Shown here piece by piece: positions 22,150 through 33,734 of a DNA stretch of 64,000 bases. This stretch comes from Proteles cristata cristata. Lineage: Eukaryota > Chordata > Mammalia > Carnivora > Hyaenidae. The DNA is taken from positions 522,001 through 586,000 of the forward strand of contig JAESUZ010000134.1 of assembly GCA_017311185.1 (NCBI GenBank), read 5' to 3'. The notes below the pieces were generated by a model. It was given only the letters and a program-made list of their open reading frames with translations, searched no databases and had not been told where the DNA came from. How positions within the stretch are numbered: position 1 is the first letter of the stretch; each line of letters opens with the position of its first letter. A program made the position numbers and the translations under genes.

Positions 22150-22332
22150 ACATCAACTAACATTTATATAGTGCTTATTGTGCCAGACATTGTTATAATC
22201 ATTTGTAAATACTAGCCCACTTAATCTTCCTAACAGCCTATGATAATAGTGTTTTTTTTTTTTACTATCATGTGTATTTCATAGGTAAGGAAACTGGGAT
22301 TCAAAGTGGTTAAGTATCTTGAAGATAGGATT
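22150..22332 (-). mobile_element. MIR SINE, - strand
   Basis: TATAGTGCTTATTGTGCCAG, CCACTTAATCTTCCTAACAG and GGTAAGGAAACTGGGATTCA in that order match MIR in reverse. A T run interrupts it. Confidence 0.8.
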
Positions 22333-22337
22333 TTTTT

Positions 22338-22436
22338 CTCCCTCCCTCCTTCCCTCCCTCCCTCCCTCCCTCCTTCCCTCCCTCCCTCCGTTCCTTCCTT
22401 CCTTCCTTCCTTCCTTCCTTCCTTCCTTCCTTCCTG
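22338..22436. repeat. (CCCT)n then (CCTT)n simple repeat
   Basis: About 50 bp of CCCT units followed by about 45 bp of CCTT units. It sits where the tail or CT body of the adjacent SINE would be and probably grew from it. Confidence 0.95.
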
Positions 22437-22552
22437 TAGGCTTCATGCCCACTGGGAGCCCAACATGGGGATTGAACTCACAACTCTGAGATCAAGACTT
22501 GAGATGAGATCAAGCATCCCATCCTTAACTGACTGTGCCACCCAGGGGACCC
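22437..22552 (-). mobile_element. Partial Can-SINE, - strand
   Basis: TAGGCTTCATGCCCACTGG to GTGCCACCCAGGGGACCC, preceded by the simple repeat that replaces the usual body. Confidence 0.82.
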
Positions 22553-22564
22553 AAAACTAGAATA

Positions 22565-22745
22565 TTACACTTTAAATTTATTTATTTGTTTTGAGAGAGA
22601 GAGAGAACAGGGGGAAACAGAATCTCAAGCAGGCCCCTCACTGATGTAAGGAGCCAGACACAGGGCTCTAACTCACAATCGAGATCATGACCTGAGCTAA
22701 GAACAAGAGTCAGATGCTTAACCAACTGAGCCACCCGGGTGCTCC
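22565..22745 (-). mobile_element. Can-SINE, - strand
   Basis: TGTTTTGAGAGAGAGAGAGA to GAGCCACCCGGGTGCTCC. Flanked by AAAACTAGAAT (22553-22563) and AAAGCTAGAAT (22746-22756). Confidence 0.9.
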
Positions 22746-22994
22746 AAAGCTAGAATTTTAAATAGCCAAGGTACTCTGAGCTTCAGAGTTAAACTTTTTA
22801 AACACTATGTTATGCTACATCTCCTCCCTCTCCCTCAAAAAGGTATATCTTTGATGAAAATATACGGTCAAAAGAGTAGGAAAAAGAGGAGATATTCCTA
22901 AACAAAAAAGGATAGGGTTGTCATAGTCAAATCCATTGCAGAAGTAAGGAGAATAGTTTGTTGGATTAGATTAAAAAATGAAGCCCTTGATTTA

Positions 22995-23110
22995 GGAAGG
23001 AAGGAAGGAAGGGAAGGAAGGGAAGGAAAGGAAGGAAGGGAGGGAGGAAAGAAGGGAGGGAGGAAAGAAGGGAGGGATGGAGGAGGGAGGAAAGAAAGAA
23101 AAGAAAAAGA
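22995..23110. repeat. (GGAA)n/(GGGA)n polypurine repeat
   Basis: About 115 bp with almost no pyrimidine, made of GGAA, GGGA and GAAA units. Confidence 0.95.
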
Positions 23111-23624
23111 GTAAGAAGGAACATGTTATGATAATGAAGGATATGTTGGATTACAAACTTCTAGAAATTTTGGATGAAGATTAAGATGAGAAAAGAAAAG
23201 TTCTTACAGCAAAACAAAATAAAAACCCCTGATTTTGAAATAAATGGAGTAGAGAGGATTGGTGAGTTGGAAGAAAGCACCATCTTTGGGCCACTCTCTT
23301 CACCTGCTGATTTCTCTTCTTACGTATGTCACTCTCTCTTCACACCTAACATGTTCATGAATGGTGCTTCTTAGTATTAAAATTCCCTGTTCCCAAATAT
23401 CTATCTATTATTTCCACCACCATTTTCTTGAATATCAAAACTAACACAGAGCCCCCACTTTGACACGGCTTTTTTCTTAGTCAGCGTTTTATCAAATCGT
23501 TTCCTTACTCTAAAATCTTTTTTTCTATCTCATCATTTACTCTTCATTTTTATAACAGACAATTTAGTCCAAATTCACATTGCCTTAAGTATATTCAATT
23601 TTATAGTAATCATATAACCAAGGA
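23111..23624. other. CCSER1 intron, no recognised element
   Basis: Unique-looking; small frames without family resemblance. Confidence 0.5.
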
Positions 23625-23805
23625 ACAGTATCGCACAGTGCTTAGAAGCATAAGCTAGCAAGTCACACAGACTTTGGATAGAATCCCATCTCTGACATTT
23701 GCATACTAGTTGCCATTGAGGAAGTTATTTAATGTTTCCGAATTTGTTTCCTCATCTGCAGAATGAAGAATTAAATCATAATATGTGAGAAAACTATTAT
23801 TTATT
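23625..23805 (+). mobile_element. MIR SINE, + strand
   Basis: CAGTGCTTAGAAGCATAAGC, CATCTCTGACATTTGCATAC and TTTGTTTCCTCATCTGCAGA occur in MIR order. Confidence 0.8.
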
Positions 23806-23859
23806 GAACCGTAAAAGAGAGAAAAAATAATTATCATCTTTCTCCTTCCTCTTCTCTAA

Positions 23860-24345
23860 TCCAGTCTATTCTATTTAATCATGCTATTTTTCTTCAAAAA
23901 AAAAAATCCTGCAATCTCCTATTCATAAAGGATGAAGTCCAACTCCTCATCTTTTATCTAAGCTCCTTATAATCTTGACTATCCAGTTTTATCTCCCAGT
24001 TAATGTCTCATCTCTGCTCTGGCCAATGTGCCCTTTTCATTATTCTCTAGATATGCCATGCTGATTTCATAGTGCAGACTGGCACATTTATTCCCTAAGG
24101 CTTGGCGTGCCCTTCTCTCCTTACTTTGCCTGCAAATTCTTAACCTTAAATTTCACCTCTTTAATAAACCTTCCATGATGTTCTTATTGCCTCTTACATG
24201 CACTTAATTATCCATATCCCTGCATCATAATTTGGTTGTTGGTAAGATCAGTGCAGCTAAAGAACACATACTTGTTTCCTTTGTATTTCCCAGAGCACCT
24301 AGCACAACCATAGATAGAGGGAGACTGACTGAATATTCTTCAGTG
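23860..24345 (+). mobile_element. L2 LINE 3' end, + strand
   Basis: TCTCCTATTCATAAAGGATG AAGTCCAACTCC, CTCATCTCTGCTCTGGCCAA, ATGCCATGCTGATTTCAT, TTTCACCTCTTTAATAAACC, and a final CCAGAGCACCTAGCACAAC follow the L2 3' end over nearly 500 bp. Confidence 0.8.
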
Positions 24346-24604
24346 TATAAAGAGAGTATACATATATTTCAAAGAGAAGGGAAATAATTTTATTATTTAT
24401 ATAAATGTGCTAAATTTGTTTTTTAAATTTTAACTAAGGCGATGCCACAGGTGGTTATAAGTTCTTGTTGATTCTTATAAAATTGAATCCTGATTTCTGG
24501 ATTCATTTTGAATTTTTTGCCTTTAAGGTTGTTATTGACATTTAAATGTGCATAGATCAAGTAATTAAAATACTTAACTTTGCATAATTATTTTAAACAT
24601 TATT

Positions 24605-24817
24605 TTTTTTAATGTTTTTTTTTTTTTCTAAGAGAGAGAGAGAGACAGCGTGAGCAGGGGAGGGTCAGAGAGAGAGGGAGTCACAGACTGAAACAGGCTC
24701 CAGGCTCTGAGCTGGCAGTCAGCACAGAGCCCGACGCGGGGCTCGAACCCACGGACCGCGAGATCATGACCTAAGTGAAAGTCGGACGCTTAACCGACTA
24801 AGCCACCCAGGCGCCCC
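24605..24817 (-). mobile_element. Young Can-SINE, - strand
   Basis: Near-consensus young subfamily: GAGCTGGCAGTCAGCACAGA, GACGCGGGGCTCGAACCCAC, CACCCAGGCGCCCC. Exact 16-bp duplication TATTTTAAACATTATT at 24589-24604 and 24818-24833. Confidence 0.96.
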
Positions 24818-24833
24818 TATTTTAAACATTATT

Positions 24834-25449
24834 AAGCCAGCAGCAAAACCAACACTCACATAAACCATTATGCTAATTGACCTACATGTGTTATATTTAA
24901 CAAGAAACCCACAGAGAAAAATAAGAGATAATATTTGTCTGTAGGACAAAGTTTGGACAGTTTGCCAGCAGTAAAAAATAGTAGTTTCTTAAGTTTAGGG
25001 TTCTTTAGCTGTAATATGGTGTGTGTGCCACTTCCACCAAGGTTGCTTCTCATTGCCCCAGTGGTAATTGTGAGGCAGATTTAGGGGAGCTGATGAAAAC
25101 ATTAAGCTTATGTTGTCTGCTGCATCCTGAGTAATAAAATCCCATCTCTGACCCAGGAGTCTCAAGTCTTCTGCAAGTGTTTCCAAAACTTTGGCATACT
25201 AAGTCATTTGTATTTATTGAGTAAAATCTCAGATTTCTCACAGTTCTTTGCTAAGTTTATGTATGCCCTTCCTTTGGAAATAGTTTAAAAAGGAAATCAA
25301 AAGTTACAAGTTTATAAGTAAATTTATTTCCTAAACAAACAGATCCAATAAATTAAATTCAAAATTATTTCAAGAACTTATGCAATAAAATAGTGCTATC
25401 ACATGTTAATACTAGAATCAAGACTTGCTGGTTTTGTAACTTCCTTTAT
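24834..25449. other. CCSER1 intron, no recognised element
   Basis: Unique-looking. Several small overlapping frames on the minus strand (24995-25241) have no recognisable family. Confidence 0.5.
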
Positions 25450-25470
25450 AAGAATGTTTTCATGTGATTT

Positions 25471-25694
25471 GGGGCGCCTGGGTGGCTTAGTCGGTTAAGC
25501 GTCCGACTTTCGCTCAGGTCATGATCTCGCGGTTTGTGGGTTCGAGCCCCGCGTCAGGCTCTGTGCTGACTGCCAGCTCAGAGCCTGGAGCCTGTTTCAG
25601 TCTGTGACTCCCTCTCTCTCTGACCCTCCCTTGCTCACGCTGCCTCTCTCTCTCCTATAAATAAATAAAACATTAAAAAAAAATTAAAAAAAAA
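25471..25694 (+). mobile_element. Young Can-SINE, + strand
   Basis: GGGGCGCCTGGGTGGCTTAG head, GTGCTGACTGCCAGCTCAGA, CCTATAAATAAATAAAACAT and long A tail. Exact 20-bp duplication AAGAATGTTTTCATGTGATT at 25450-25469 and 25695-25714, the longest perfect one in the window. Confidence 0.97.
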
Positions 25695-25714
25695 AAGAAT
25701 GTTTTCATGTGATT

Positions 25715-27134
25715 ATAGAAATAGTACTAAAAGAATACATCTCTGAATTTCATCAATATGTATTCATTAAAAATGTGGGTGATTACTTTTAAGGTAGAGG
25801 CTTAGTGATCTTTACATGCATTACAAGTCTTACTGCTGGCATGTATTTATTACTAAGTGACCTATTTTTATAAAATAGATTTCTTTGGTAATACAGTTCA
25901 TATTTCTAAAAACAAGTGATCTTACTTTACATTGCCAATTATCAGAACTATGAAAGCATTTTTTTTTAATAATGGAAATAGATTATTTACTCTTAAAAAC
26001 AAGTTGCAAAGTCATGAATATAGAAATTTGAATGAGAGGTTTATTTTTATATGTTTAGACACCTTTATATGGTTGTTTATATTTTTATGTTTATATTTTG
26101 CAACAGCGTGGGCATATGAAGAAGGCTGTGCATCAAACTGTAATTATAGTTGCCTAAAAAAGAATAGGTGTGTGATGGAGATAGTTGGTTTTTCCTTTGC
26201 ACTTTTCTCTGCTGATGTTAATTTCTCTTGCAATGTGAGTTTATTGTTTTTATCTTAGAAAGGCAAACCAGGAAAACATTTTTAACAAAACAAAAATAAG
26301 TTTTATAAAGAAACAAAAAATGATTAAGTTAAAATTGTGATAGATACATCTGTCAGTCAATTATTTATATTAATTTTATAGCACAACACGATATCACTTC
26401 ATAAACTTGAATAATATTTTGGAATGCTTTGGTTATGTAAATTTTCAGTTTCCAGTAAATTTAGCCACCCCTATATCTATTTTGTATTTTATATAACTTG
26501 AAGTATCTTGATTGTCCATTTTCCACAAATAAATTTTTCCTTATTTTAAAATGTATAGAGTGGTGCAGTTTTGTATTAATTTGAAAATATGTAATTATTC
26601 AAAAACATGAGTTCATTTTGAGTCATGGAAGGTTGTGGGGTCTTTTAAGATTATGTTATGGTTTGAAATTGAAATCAGATTATATGAATTCTTGGAGACA
26701 CTTTATTTAACAATATTTATTATATGAATCCTGGAGAAACTTTATTTAACAATATTTAATTATTTTGCAAGGGCTAATATTGAGATTAGTTTATCTAGTG
26801 AAATAAATTATACTTTATATTTTTAAAAGCTATATGATAACATAGGTATCCTTAATACTTGAATTTACTTGAAATTATTTAAATTTAAATTATTATAGTT
26901 TATATCATTTTATAAGCTGTTTTCCAATTCTTATAAAATATGGTTATTTTCTATTTTTCTTATATTTTCCTTGTATTTTAATATTTAAATATTAAGCAAA
27001 TATTAATTAACTGATTTGTATTTCCCATTCTAAATATGCATTGCTTGCTTCTACATATGCATTGTTACATTCCTAAAAATGCATCAGTATGCATTTGCAT
27101 AACATCATGAATTTTTTAAAAATCTGTTGCTTAG
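25715..27134. other. CCSER1 intron, no recognised element except a tandem duplication
   Basis: AT-rich intron. A 40-bp unit at 26680-26719 is repeated once (see its own entry). A 108-codon frame at 25932-26258 is AT-driven and has no family resemblance. Confidence 0.5.
26680..26758. repeat. Two-copy tandem duplication, 40/39 bp
   Basis: Unit 1 (26680-26719) and unit 2 (26720-26758) both run TTATATGAAT... to ...TTTAACAATATTTA and differ by two substitutions and one 1-bp indel. Confidence 0.93.
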
Positions 27135-29415
27135 ATATCTTTTTAGTTTCTTAGTTTATTGTCAAGTTGGTTTACGCATACCACCCAGTGCTCATCCCAA
27201 CAAGTGCACTTGCCATGCCTACACCCCCTTCCCATCTCTCCCATGCCCATCAGCCTTGAGTTTGTTCTCAGCATTCAAGAGTCTCTCATGGTTTGCCTCC
27301 CTCCCCCTCCCCAACTATTTTCCCCCTTCTTATCCCCCATGGTCCTCCGTTGACTTTCTCCTATTCCACCTATATGTGCATACATATGGTATCTGTCCTT
27401 CTCTGCCTGACTTATTTCACTCAGCTAACACCCTCAAGTTCCATCCATGTTGCTACACATGGTTAGATTCCATTCTTTCTCATTGCCATGTAGTATCCCC
27501 TTGTATAATTATACCACATTTTCTTGATCCATTCATCCATTGATGGACATTTAGGTTCTTTCCATGTTTTGGCTATTGAGAGTGCTGCTATGAACATTGG
27601 GGTACGTGTGCTCCTATGCATCAGCACTCCTGTATCACTTGGGTAAATTCCCAGCAGTGATACTGCTGGGCCATAGGGGAGTTCTACTGTTAATTTTTTG
27701 AGAACCCTTCATACTGTTTTCCAGAGGGGTTGTACCAGTTTATATTCCCACCAACAGTATAGGAGGGTGTCCATTTCTCCACACCCTTGCCAGTATATAG
27801 AGTCTCCTGATTTGTTCATTTAGCGACTCTGACTGCCATGAGGTGGTATCTCAATGTGGTTTTGATTTGTATTTGCCTGATGATGAGGGACACTGATCAT
27901 CGTTTCATGTGTTTGTTGGCCATCTGGATGTCCTCTTTGGAGAAGTGTCTGTTCATGTCTTCTGCCCATTTCTTCACTGGTTGGTTTGTTTTTCTGGTAT
28001 GGAGTTTGATGAGTTCATTATAGATACTGGATACGTGCCCTTTATCTGATATGTTATTTGCAACTATCCTTGCCTGTTTTATGGATTGTTTCCTTAGGTG
28101 TGCAGAAGCTTTTTTCTCGACGAGGTCCCAATAGTTCAGTTTTGCTCTTGATTCCCTTGCCTTTGGGGATGTGTCAAGTAAGAAATTGCTGTGTTGCAGG
28201 TCACGGAGGTTGTTTCCTGCTTTCTCCTCTAGGATTTTGATGGTTTCCTGTCTCACATTTAGGTCATTTATCCATTTTGAGTTTATTTTTGTGTATGGTG
28301 TAAGGAAATGATCTAATTTCATTCTTCTGCATGTTGCTGGCCAGTTCTCCCAACACCATCTGTTAAAAAGGCTGTCTTTTTTCCATCGGATATTCTTTCC
28401 TGCTTTGTCAAAGATTAGTTGGCTGTATACTTTTGGGTCCACTTCTGAGTTCTCAATTCTGTTCCATTGGTCTATGTGTCTGTTTTTGTGCCAATACCAT
28501 ACTGTCTTGATGATGACAGCTTTGTAGTAGAGGTTAAAGTCTGGGATGGTGATACCTCCCGTTTTGGTTCTTTTTCAGTATTACTTTGGCTATTCGGGGT
28601 CTTTTGTGGTTCCATACAAATTTTAGGATTGTTTGTTCTAGCTTTGAGAAGTATGCTGGTGCAATTTTGATTGGAATTGCATTGAATGTGTAGAGTGCTT
28701 TAGGTAGTAATGACATCTTAACTATATTTATTCTTCCTATCCCTGAGCATGGGATGTTTTTCCATTTCTTTGTGTCTTCTTCAATTTCCTTCATAAGTTT
28801 TCTATAGTTTTCCTCATACAGATCTCTTGTATCCTTGGTTAGGTTTATTCCGAGGTATTTTATGGTTTTTTGTGCAATTGTGAATGGGATCAGTTTCTTG
28901 ATTTCTCTTTCCGTTGCTTCATTGTTGGTGTATAAAAATGCAACCGATTTATGTAGGTTGATTTTGTACCCTGCAACTTGGCTGAATTCTTGGATCAGTT
29001 CTAGAAGGCTTCTGGTGGAGTCTGTCGGGTTTTCGATGTAGAGTCTCATGTCATCTGTGAAGAGTGAAAGTTTGACTTCCTCTTTGCCAATTCTGATGCC
29101 TTTGATTTCCTTTTGGTGTCTGATGGCTGATGCTAGGACTTCCAGCACTATGTTAAACAACAGTGGTGAGAGTGGACATCCCTGTCGTGTTCCTGATCTC
29201 AGGGGGAAAATTCTCAGTTTTTCCCCGTTGAGGGTGATGTTAGCTGAAGGCTTCTCATAGATGGCTTTGCTGATGTTTAAGTAGGTTCCTTCTATCCCGA
29301 CTTTCTCTAGAGTCTTTATTAAGAAGGGATGCTGTATTTTGTCAAATGCTTTTTCTGCATCCATTGACAGGATCATATGGTTTTTATCTATACTTTTATT
29401 GATGTCGTTTATTCA
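27135..29415 (-). pseudogene. 5'-truncated LINE-1, - strand (ORF2 and 3' UTR)
   Basis: Carnivore-type L1 3' UTR at the left (GTTTATTGTCAAGTTGG, CACCCAGTGCTCATCCCAAC) followed by ORF2 in reverse. The minus strand encodes the RT core: [40 protein letters not shown] and the catalytic box as FTDD (29048-29376 region). It then continues [20 protein letters not shown] and, in another frame from 28442, [19 protein letters not shown]. Frameshifts separate the two long frames (28534-29376 and 27897-28442). ORF1, the endonuclease and the 5' UTR are missing. No clear poly-T or target duplication is visible at the left edge. Confidence 0.93.
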
Positions 29416-31299
29416 TTTAATCAAGGGTCATTTATCCATTATCCATGCCTATCCTGTCTCTGTGTCCCGAAGTATATTTGTCACATCTCTATAAGTGAAG
29501 GGTTTGCATACAACTTAAACTTCTTTCGTAATCTATCGCCACACAAAACTAGGAAGTAAAAGGTTAAGTATGGTGTTCTCTCAGGAAAAGAGATTTAGAA
29601 GGGATATAGAACAGGTCATATAGATTTCTACTGGATGGGTACAGATGGAAAAGAAGAAGATGAATACAATTGAGATCGGTTTTTGTCTTTAGAAATTTAA
29701 ATTAATTTCAGTGAAGATAGGAACATTTATGATGAAATCTTATCAAATGATAAATTTGAATATTTAAATTTGTGTTATTTGTAATCGCTTATATTTTAAA
29801 ATAAGAAATTTCATAGTTCTGTTCTATGTCTAGAGATGGCATTAATATCATTATGGAAAAAAATGTGTGTTTGATCTCTTGCCTGGTGATTTGTGACAAT
29901 ATAACTATATGAATTTTAGTTGTGTGTTTCACATGTCAGATCTAGCAAGTTCAATAAAGAATACAATGATTTTCTGCTTATCTTAGTTATGATTAATTAA
30001 TCATAATAAAGTTTTATAGTTAGATTCTCATATCAGCTATTTAACTAAAGAGTCCTGGTTTGATGAGATGAAAGATGCATTTTATGATGAAATTTCTATA
30101 GCACATTTTGTGGTGTGCTCTAAAGCATGGCACTCGCAATCTAGTGTTTTCATGGCTTTTGATGCGTAGTGAAAGAGGAATTTGGAAAGTTTTTATTCTC
30201 TTCTCATTCACCTTAAAACAAAAGCATTCTATTTTTCAACCTTTGTTTATTCTTGTTCATTCTGTAAAGACAAAATATGTCTCCCTTTCTCTAGTATTTG
30301 GAGTGCATTTGTGAAACTCTAAAGATGAATATGAACGGATCCAGAAAATTCTAATTTGATTTGGTCTGACTTAGATTTTTCTGAGAAAATCACTGTGTTC
30401 TCAAATTGGTCCTAATTATGTAGGCTGTTTTTTTATAGTTCAGTTTATTGTTTCCCTAGGCTTTACTTCAGGCAGTAGTAAGAATATCTTTAATACTTGA
30501 GAGTTGGCGAAATATAGCTTGAATAAACATGTATGTAGACATTTATATATTTAAATTTAAGTGAATTAAATGACAAATTGAAAGAAGTAAACACGGATCC
30601 AAACAGGGGATTTTAATTTTACGTTGATAACCTTAAAAATTTTTTAATGATATTCTTTAAATTCATGAAAATCAAAGGTATGCACAAGTAAACATCCTCA
30701 AAACACATGTGACAAGATGTTCTAAGAGTATGCAGCGGTATAATATTCTTAGCCGTTTTCTTTACTATCATTCTGCTTCTCCAGGTATAGAAAATCTTGC
30801 TTCATTTTATTTTATTTTCTATTACTCTCAAATTGTTTTGATCACTTTTTTTTTACTTCATTTATCTCCCTAGAGAGAGAAAAAAATACTCAGTTCTTTG
30901 ACATGTTGATATTCAAAGGTTTTAAGGGTTTTTAAATCATTCTCATTATACACAGTATATTTTAAAAATTACTTGGAATGTCTAAATGCCCCCAAATATA
31001 ATATTTGTATGCCCCTGACAATTTCTTTTCCTCTGCATATTCCATAAGTCTCTGAGGGTGTTATGTTGAAACCTTTTTAGATTCATTTATTATTGTTCTG
31101 TCAGTGTTTTTCTATATTAATGGATATATTCACTGTTATATAATTTATTTTTATCTCTATAAAAGCTATGTTAGGTCTATTTAGTTTAATATTAATATTG
31201 CTATATACGTTTCTGTTGGTTAGTATTTGCTGGTATGTATTTTTCATTCCTTTTAATATTTCTGTATTCTTATATTATACATGTGTCCCTAGTAAACAC
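29416..31299. other. CCSER1 intron, no recognised element
   Basis: 1.9 kb of AT-rich unique-looking sequence. I see no gene, RNA or nameable repeat. Confidence 0.55.
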
Positions 31300-31685
31300 A
31301 ATATAGTTAGCTGGTTTTTCCTTGCATCCTCAGTATAAATCCCACTTAATTGTGATGAATTATCATTTTAATATATTTTAATATATTTAGTATATATTTT
31401 AATGTGTTGTAATATTTTTTGAGGATTTTTGCATCTATATTCATCAGGAATATAGGTCTGTGGTTTTCTTTTTTCTTTTCTCAGTAATCCATTTGTTCCT
31501 GTGCTTGTGTTTATTGGGAGTTTTTTGATTACTATTTCAGTTTCTTTACTAGTAATTGGTCTGTTCAGATTTTCTGTTTCTTTTACTTAGGCTCTTAGTC
31601 TGATGTAACTGTATGATTTTTTCCTATTTTTTCTGTTTGTTCTTATAGTCTGTGGTTAGATTTAAAACAATCTGATATAGTATTT
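31300..31685 (-). pseudogene. Ancient LINE-1 ORF2 fragment, - strand
   Basis: Reverse strand contains AATTAAGTGGGATTTATACT, GATGCAAGGAAAAACCAG, ACCTATATTCCTGATGAATA and CCAATTACTAGTAAAGAAAC, which are RT-domain segments of an old L1. Internal deletions are present. Confidence 0.72.
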
Positions 31686-31699
31686 ATTTTTTATATATT

Positions 31700-31905
31700 T
31701 ATTTTTAACATTTTTTGTTTCATTCAAGTTTTTGTTTAAAGTCCAGTTACTTAATGTATAGTGTATTAATAGGTTCATGAGTAGAATTGAGTCATCATGT
31801 ACATATAACACCCAGTGCTCATCACAAGTTCCCCCTTAAGACCCATCACCCATTCAGTATCTCTTTAAATATTGCTTCTCCCCATGTCCTCCCTCTCTTT
31901 ATTTC
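31700..31905 (-). mobile_element. Carnivore L1 3'-UTR fragment, - strand
   Basis: AAGTCCAGTTACTTAATGTA TAGTG and ATAACACCCAGTGCTCATCA CAAG are the L1 3'-UTR pattern also seen at 34080 and 27160. Only about 200 bp remain. Confidence 0.65.
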
Positions 31906-31989
31906 TCTTTAATTTTAGTATTCCAATTACATAAATGTGTATGTTTCACCATATACCATTTATCTTTTATCCCTTTTATGTGTATTGCC

Positions 31990-32319
31990 ATTATTCATCC
32001 TCCCCATGTTTTATTCTGAATATTTTCTTCGGACCCATATTTCATTTTATTAATTCTCTCTTCAATGCTACTGAATCTAATGTTGACCTCATCTAGTGAT
32101 ATTAAATTTCAGTTATTATATCTTTCAGTCCATTTGAATTTGTATCATAATTTTTAACTCTTTGCTCAACTTTTCCAATTGCCATATAATTTCTTGAGAA
32201 TATTAATTACAATTATGTTAAAGTTTATGTGTTTTAAGACTATATCTGTGTCTTTGTTGGGTCTGTTTATATTACCTGGCTTTTTCCCTATTATTGTCTT
32301 ATTTGGTTCTCTATCCTGG
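31990..32319. mobile_element. Possible old L1 3'-UTR remnant
   Basis: TTAATTCTCTCTTCAATGCT, CAGTTATTATATCTTTCAG and CTATATCTGTGTCTTTGTTG resemble an old L1 3' UTR. Orientation and subfamily not resolved. Confidence 0.4.
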
Positions 32320-32329
32320 TAGACTTGTT

Positions 32330-32568
32330 GTTGCTGTTGTTTTTGGTTTATGTTTATTTATATTTGAGAAAAGAGAGAGAGAGAGGGAAAGGGGAAGACA
32401 GTGCATGAGCAGGGGAGAGTCAGAGAGAGACAGAGACAGAATCTGAAACAGGCTTCAAGCTCTGAGTTGTCAGCACAGAACCCAAGCTGGGCTTGAGCTC
32501 AACAAGCCATGAGATTATGAACTGAGCTGAAGTCAGATTCTTAACCTATTGAGCCACTCAGGCATCCC
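32330..32568 (-). mobile_element. Can-SINE, - strand
   Basis: ATATTTGAGAAAAGAGAGAG to GAGCCACTCAGGCATCCC. Exact 10-bp duplication TAGACTTGTT at 32320-32329 and 32569-32578. Confidence 0.93.
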
Positions 32569-32578
32569 TAGACTTGTT

Positions 32579-32929
32579 AGTGTTTAATTAAATGATAGGA
32601 GTAGTTTGAGGCTTTGGATTTTATTAACTCTTTGCAGAGGGATTAAGTTTTGCAGGTAGTTGAGATCTAGCTACTTCACATCAATCCAGTCAGGGTCAAA
32701 GTGATTCCAAGAAAAATGTGAGTCGTTGGGAACTTAGGTTACCAATGGAAGGGAAGCCAAGAGTTTCCTCAGGACCTCTTCTGGTACAATCAGAATTCCA
32801 GTGTTGCTCTCTTTATGGAGTCTCATTATTGATAACTCAGCTTAAGATCTCTCATTCTCGGGCACTACTTTCTACTCAACTTCTTAGATATTGGTTTTAA
32901 ATTGGCAAGTGATTCTTAAAGGACAAAGT
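32579..32929. other. CCSER1 intron, no recognised element
   Basis: Unique-looking sequence; may be the degraded edge of the LTR that follows. Confidence 0.4.
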
Positions 32930-33712
32930 CTCTACAATCACCACACCCAATATTTATAATACTAGATATATGGGGGTTTCCCCCAGACATGCCAGTTCTC
33001 CAATTCTCTGCAGAAAACTAAGTGTTCAATTTAATTCTGACAAAATCTATCTGGAGTAAGCATCAGATCTCACAAGTTAAGGACTCAGTCTCACAGGACT
33101 GCCAACATTTCATATGTCAATCTGAAGTCCAGATAGTTACCTATGCTTCTGTCTGACTAGGTATAAACTGAAGATTCCCACAGCTTCCTCTTCTCTTTTG
33201 TTAATTTACAACAATGGCTTACAGAACTGAGTAAAACAGTTTACTTATGATACCCCTGGTTCATTATAAATGGATACAAGTCAGGAGCAATCAGGCAAAA
33301 GAGATACTTGGGCTAGGTATGGAGGAAGGAGTCTGGAACTTTCAAAGCCTTCCATGCTTGCAACATTCTGTGTGTTCACCAACATAGAAACTCTCCAAAT
33401 ACCTTTAGCTATGTTTTTTTTTATAGAGTTTTTATTAATTAGGAGTGATTGATTGAAGCATTGATCATTGATGATCACATTCCAACCACGTTTCCTTCAT
33501 TGAAGGTTGGGGCATAGGGCTGAAAGTTCCAGTCACATGGTTGGCTACAGGCCAACTAATCTTCCTTCTAAGGCTATCTAGAAGCCACCAACCACCAGTC
33601 ATATTATTACCATACAAAAAGATACTTATCACTTGGGATATTTCAAGAGTTTTAAGAGCCAAGTGGTAGGAAACCAAGGCAGAAATCAAATATATATTAA
33701 ATTGCCACAGAC
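32930..33712. mobile_element. ERVL-type LTR remnant (MER21-like)
   Basis: CAATTTAATTCTGACAAAAT, CTGTCTGACTAGGTATAAAC, GTTCATTATAAATGGATACA AGTCAGGAGCAATCAGG, GTGTTCACCAACATAGAAAC and GATTGATTGAAGCATTGATC follow a known mammalian ERVL LTR, probably MER21-like from memory. Boundaries and orientation are uncertain. No coding part remains. Confidence 0.55.
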
Positions 33713-33734
33713 TCCAAGGATAAAGTGCCACAAA

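Noticed and set aside
25932..26258. 108-codon frame with hydrophobic stretches
   Set aside because: The apparent membrane character follows from T-rich DNA; no homology, start context or transcript signal.
27127..27543. 138-codon plus-strand frame, Pro/Ser/Leu-rich
   Set aside because: It is the antisense of the L1 3' UTR and the end of ORF2.
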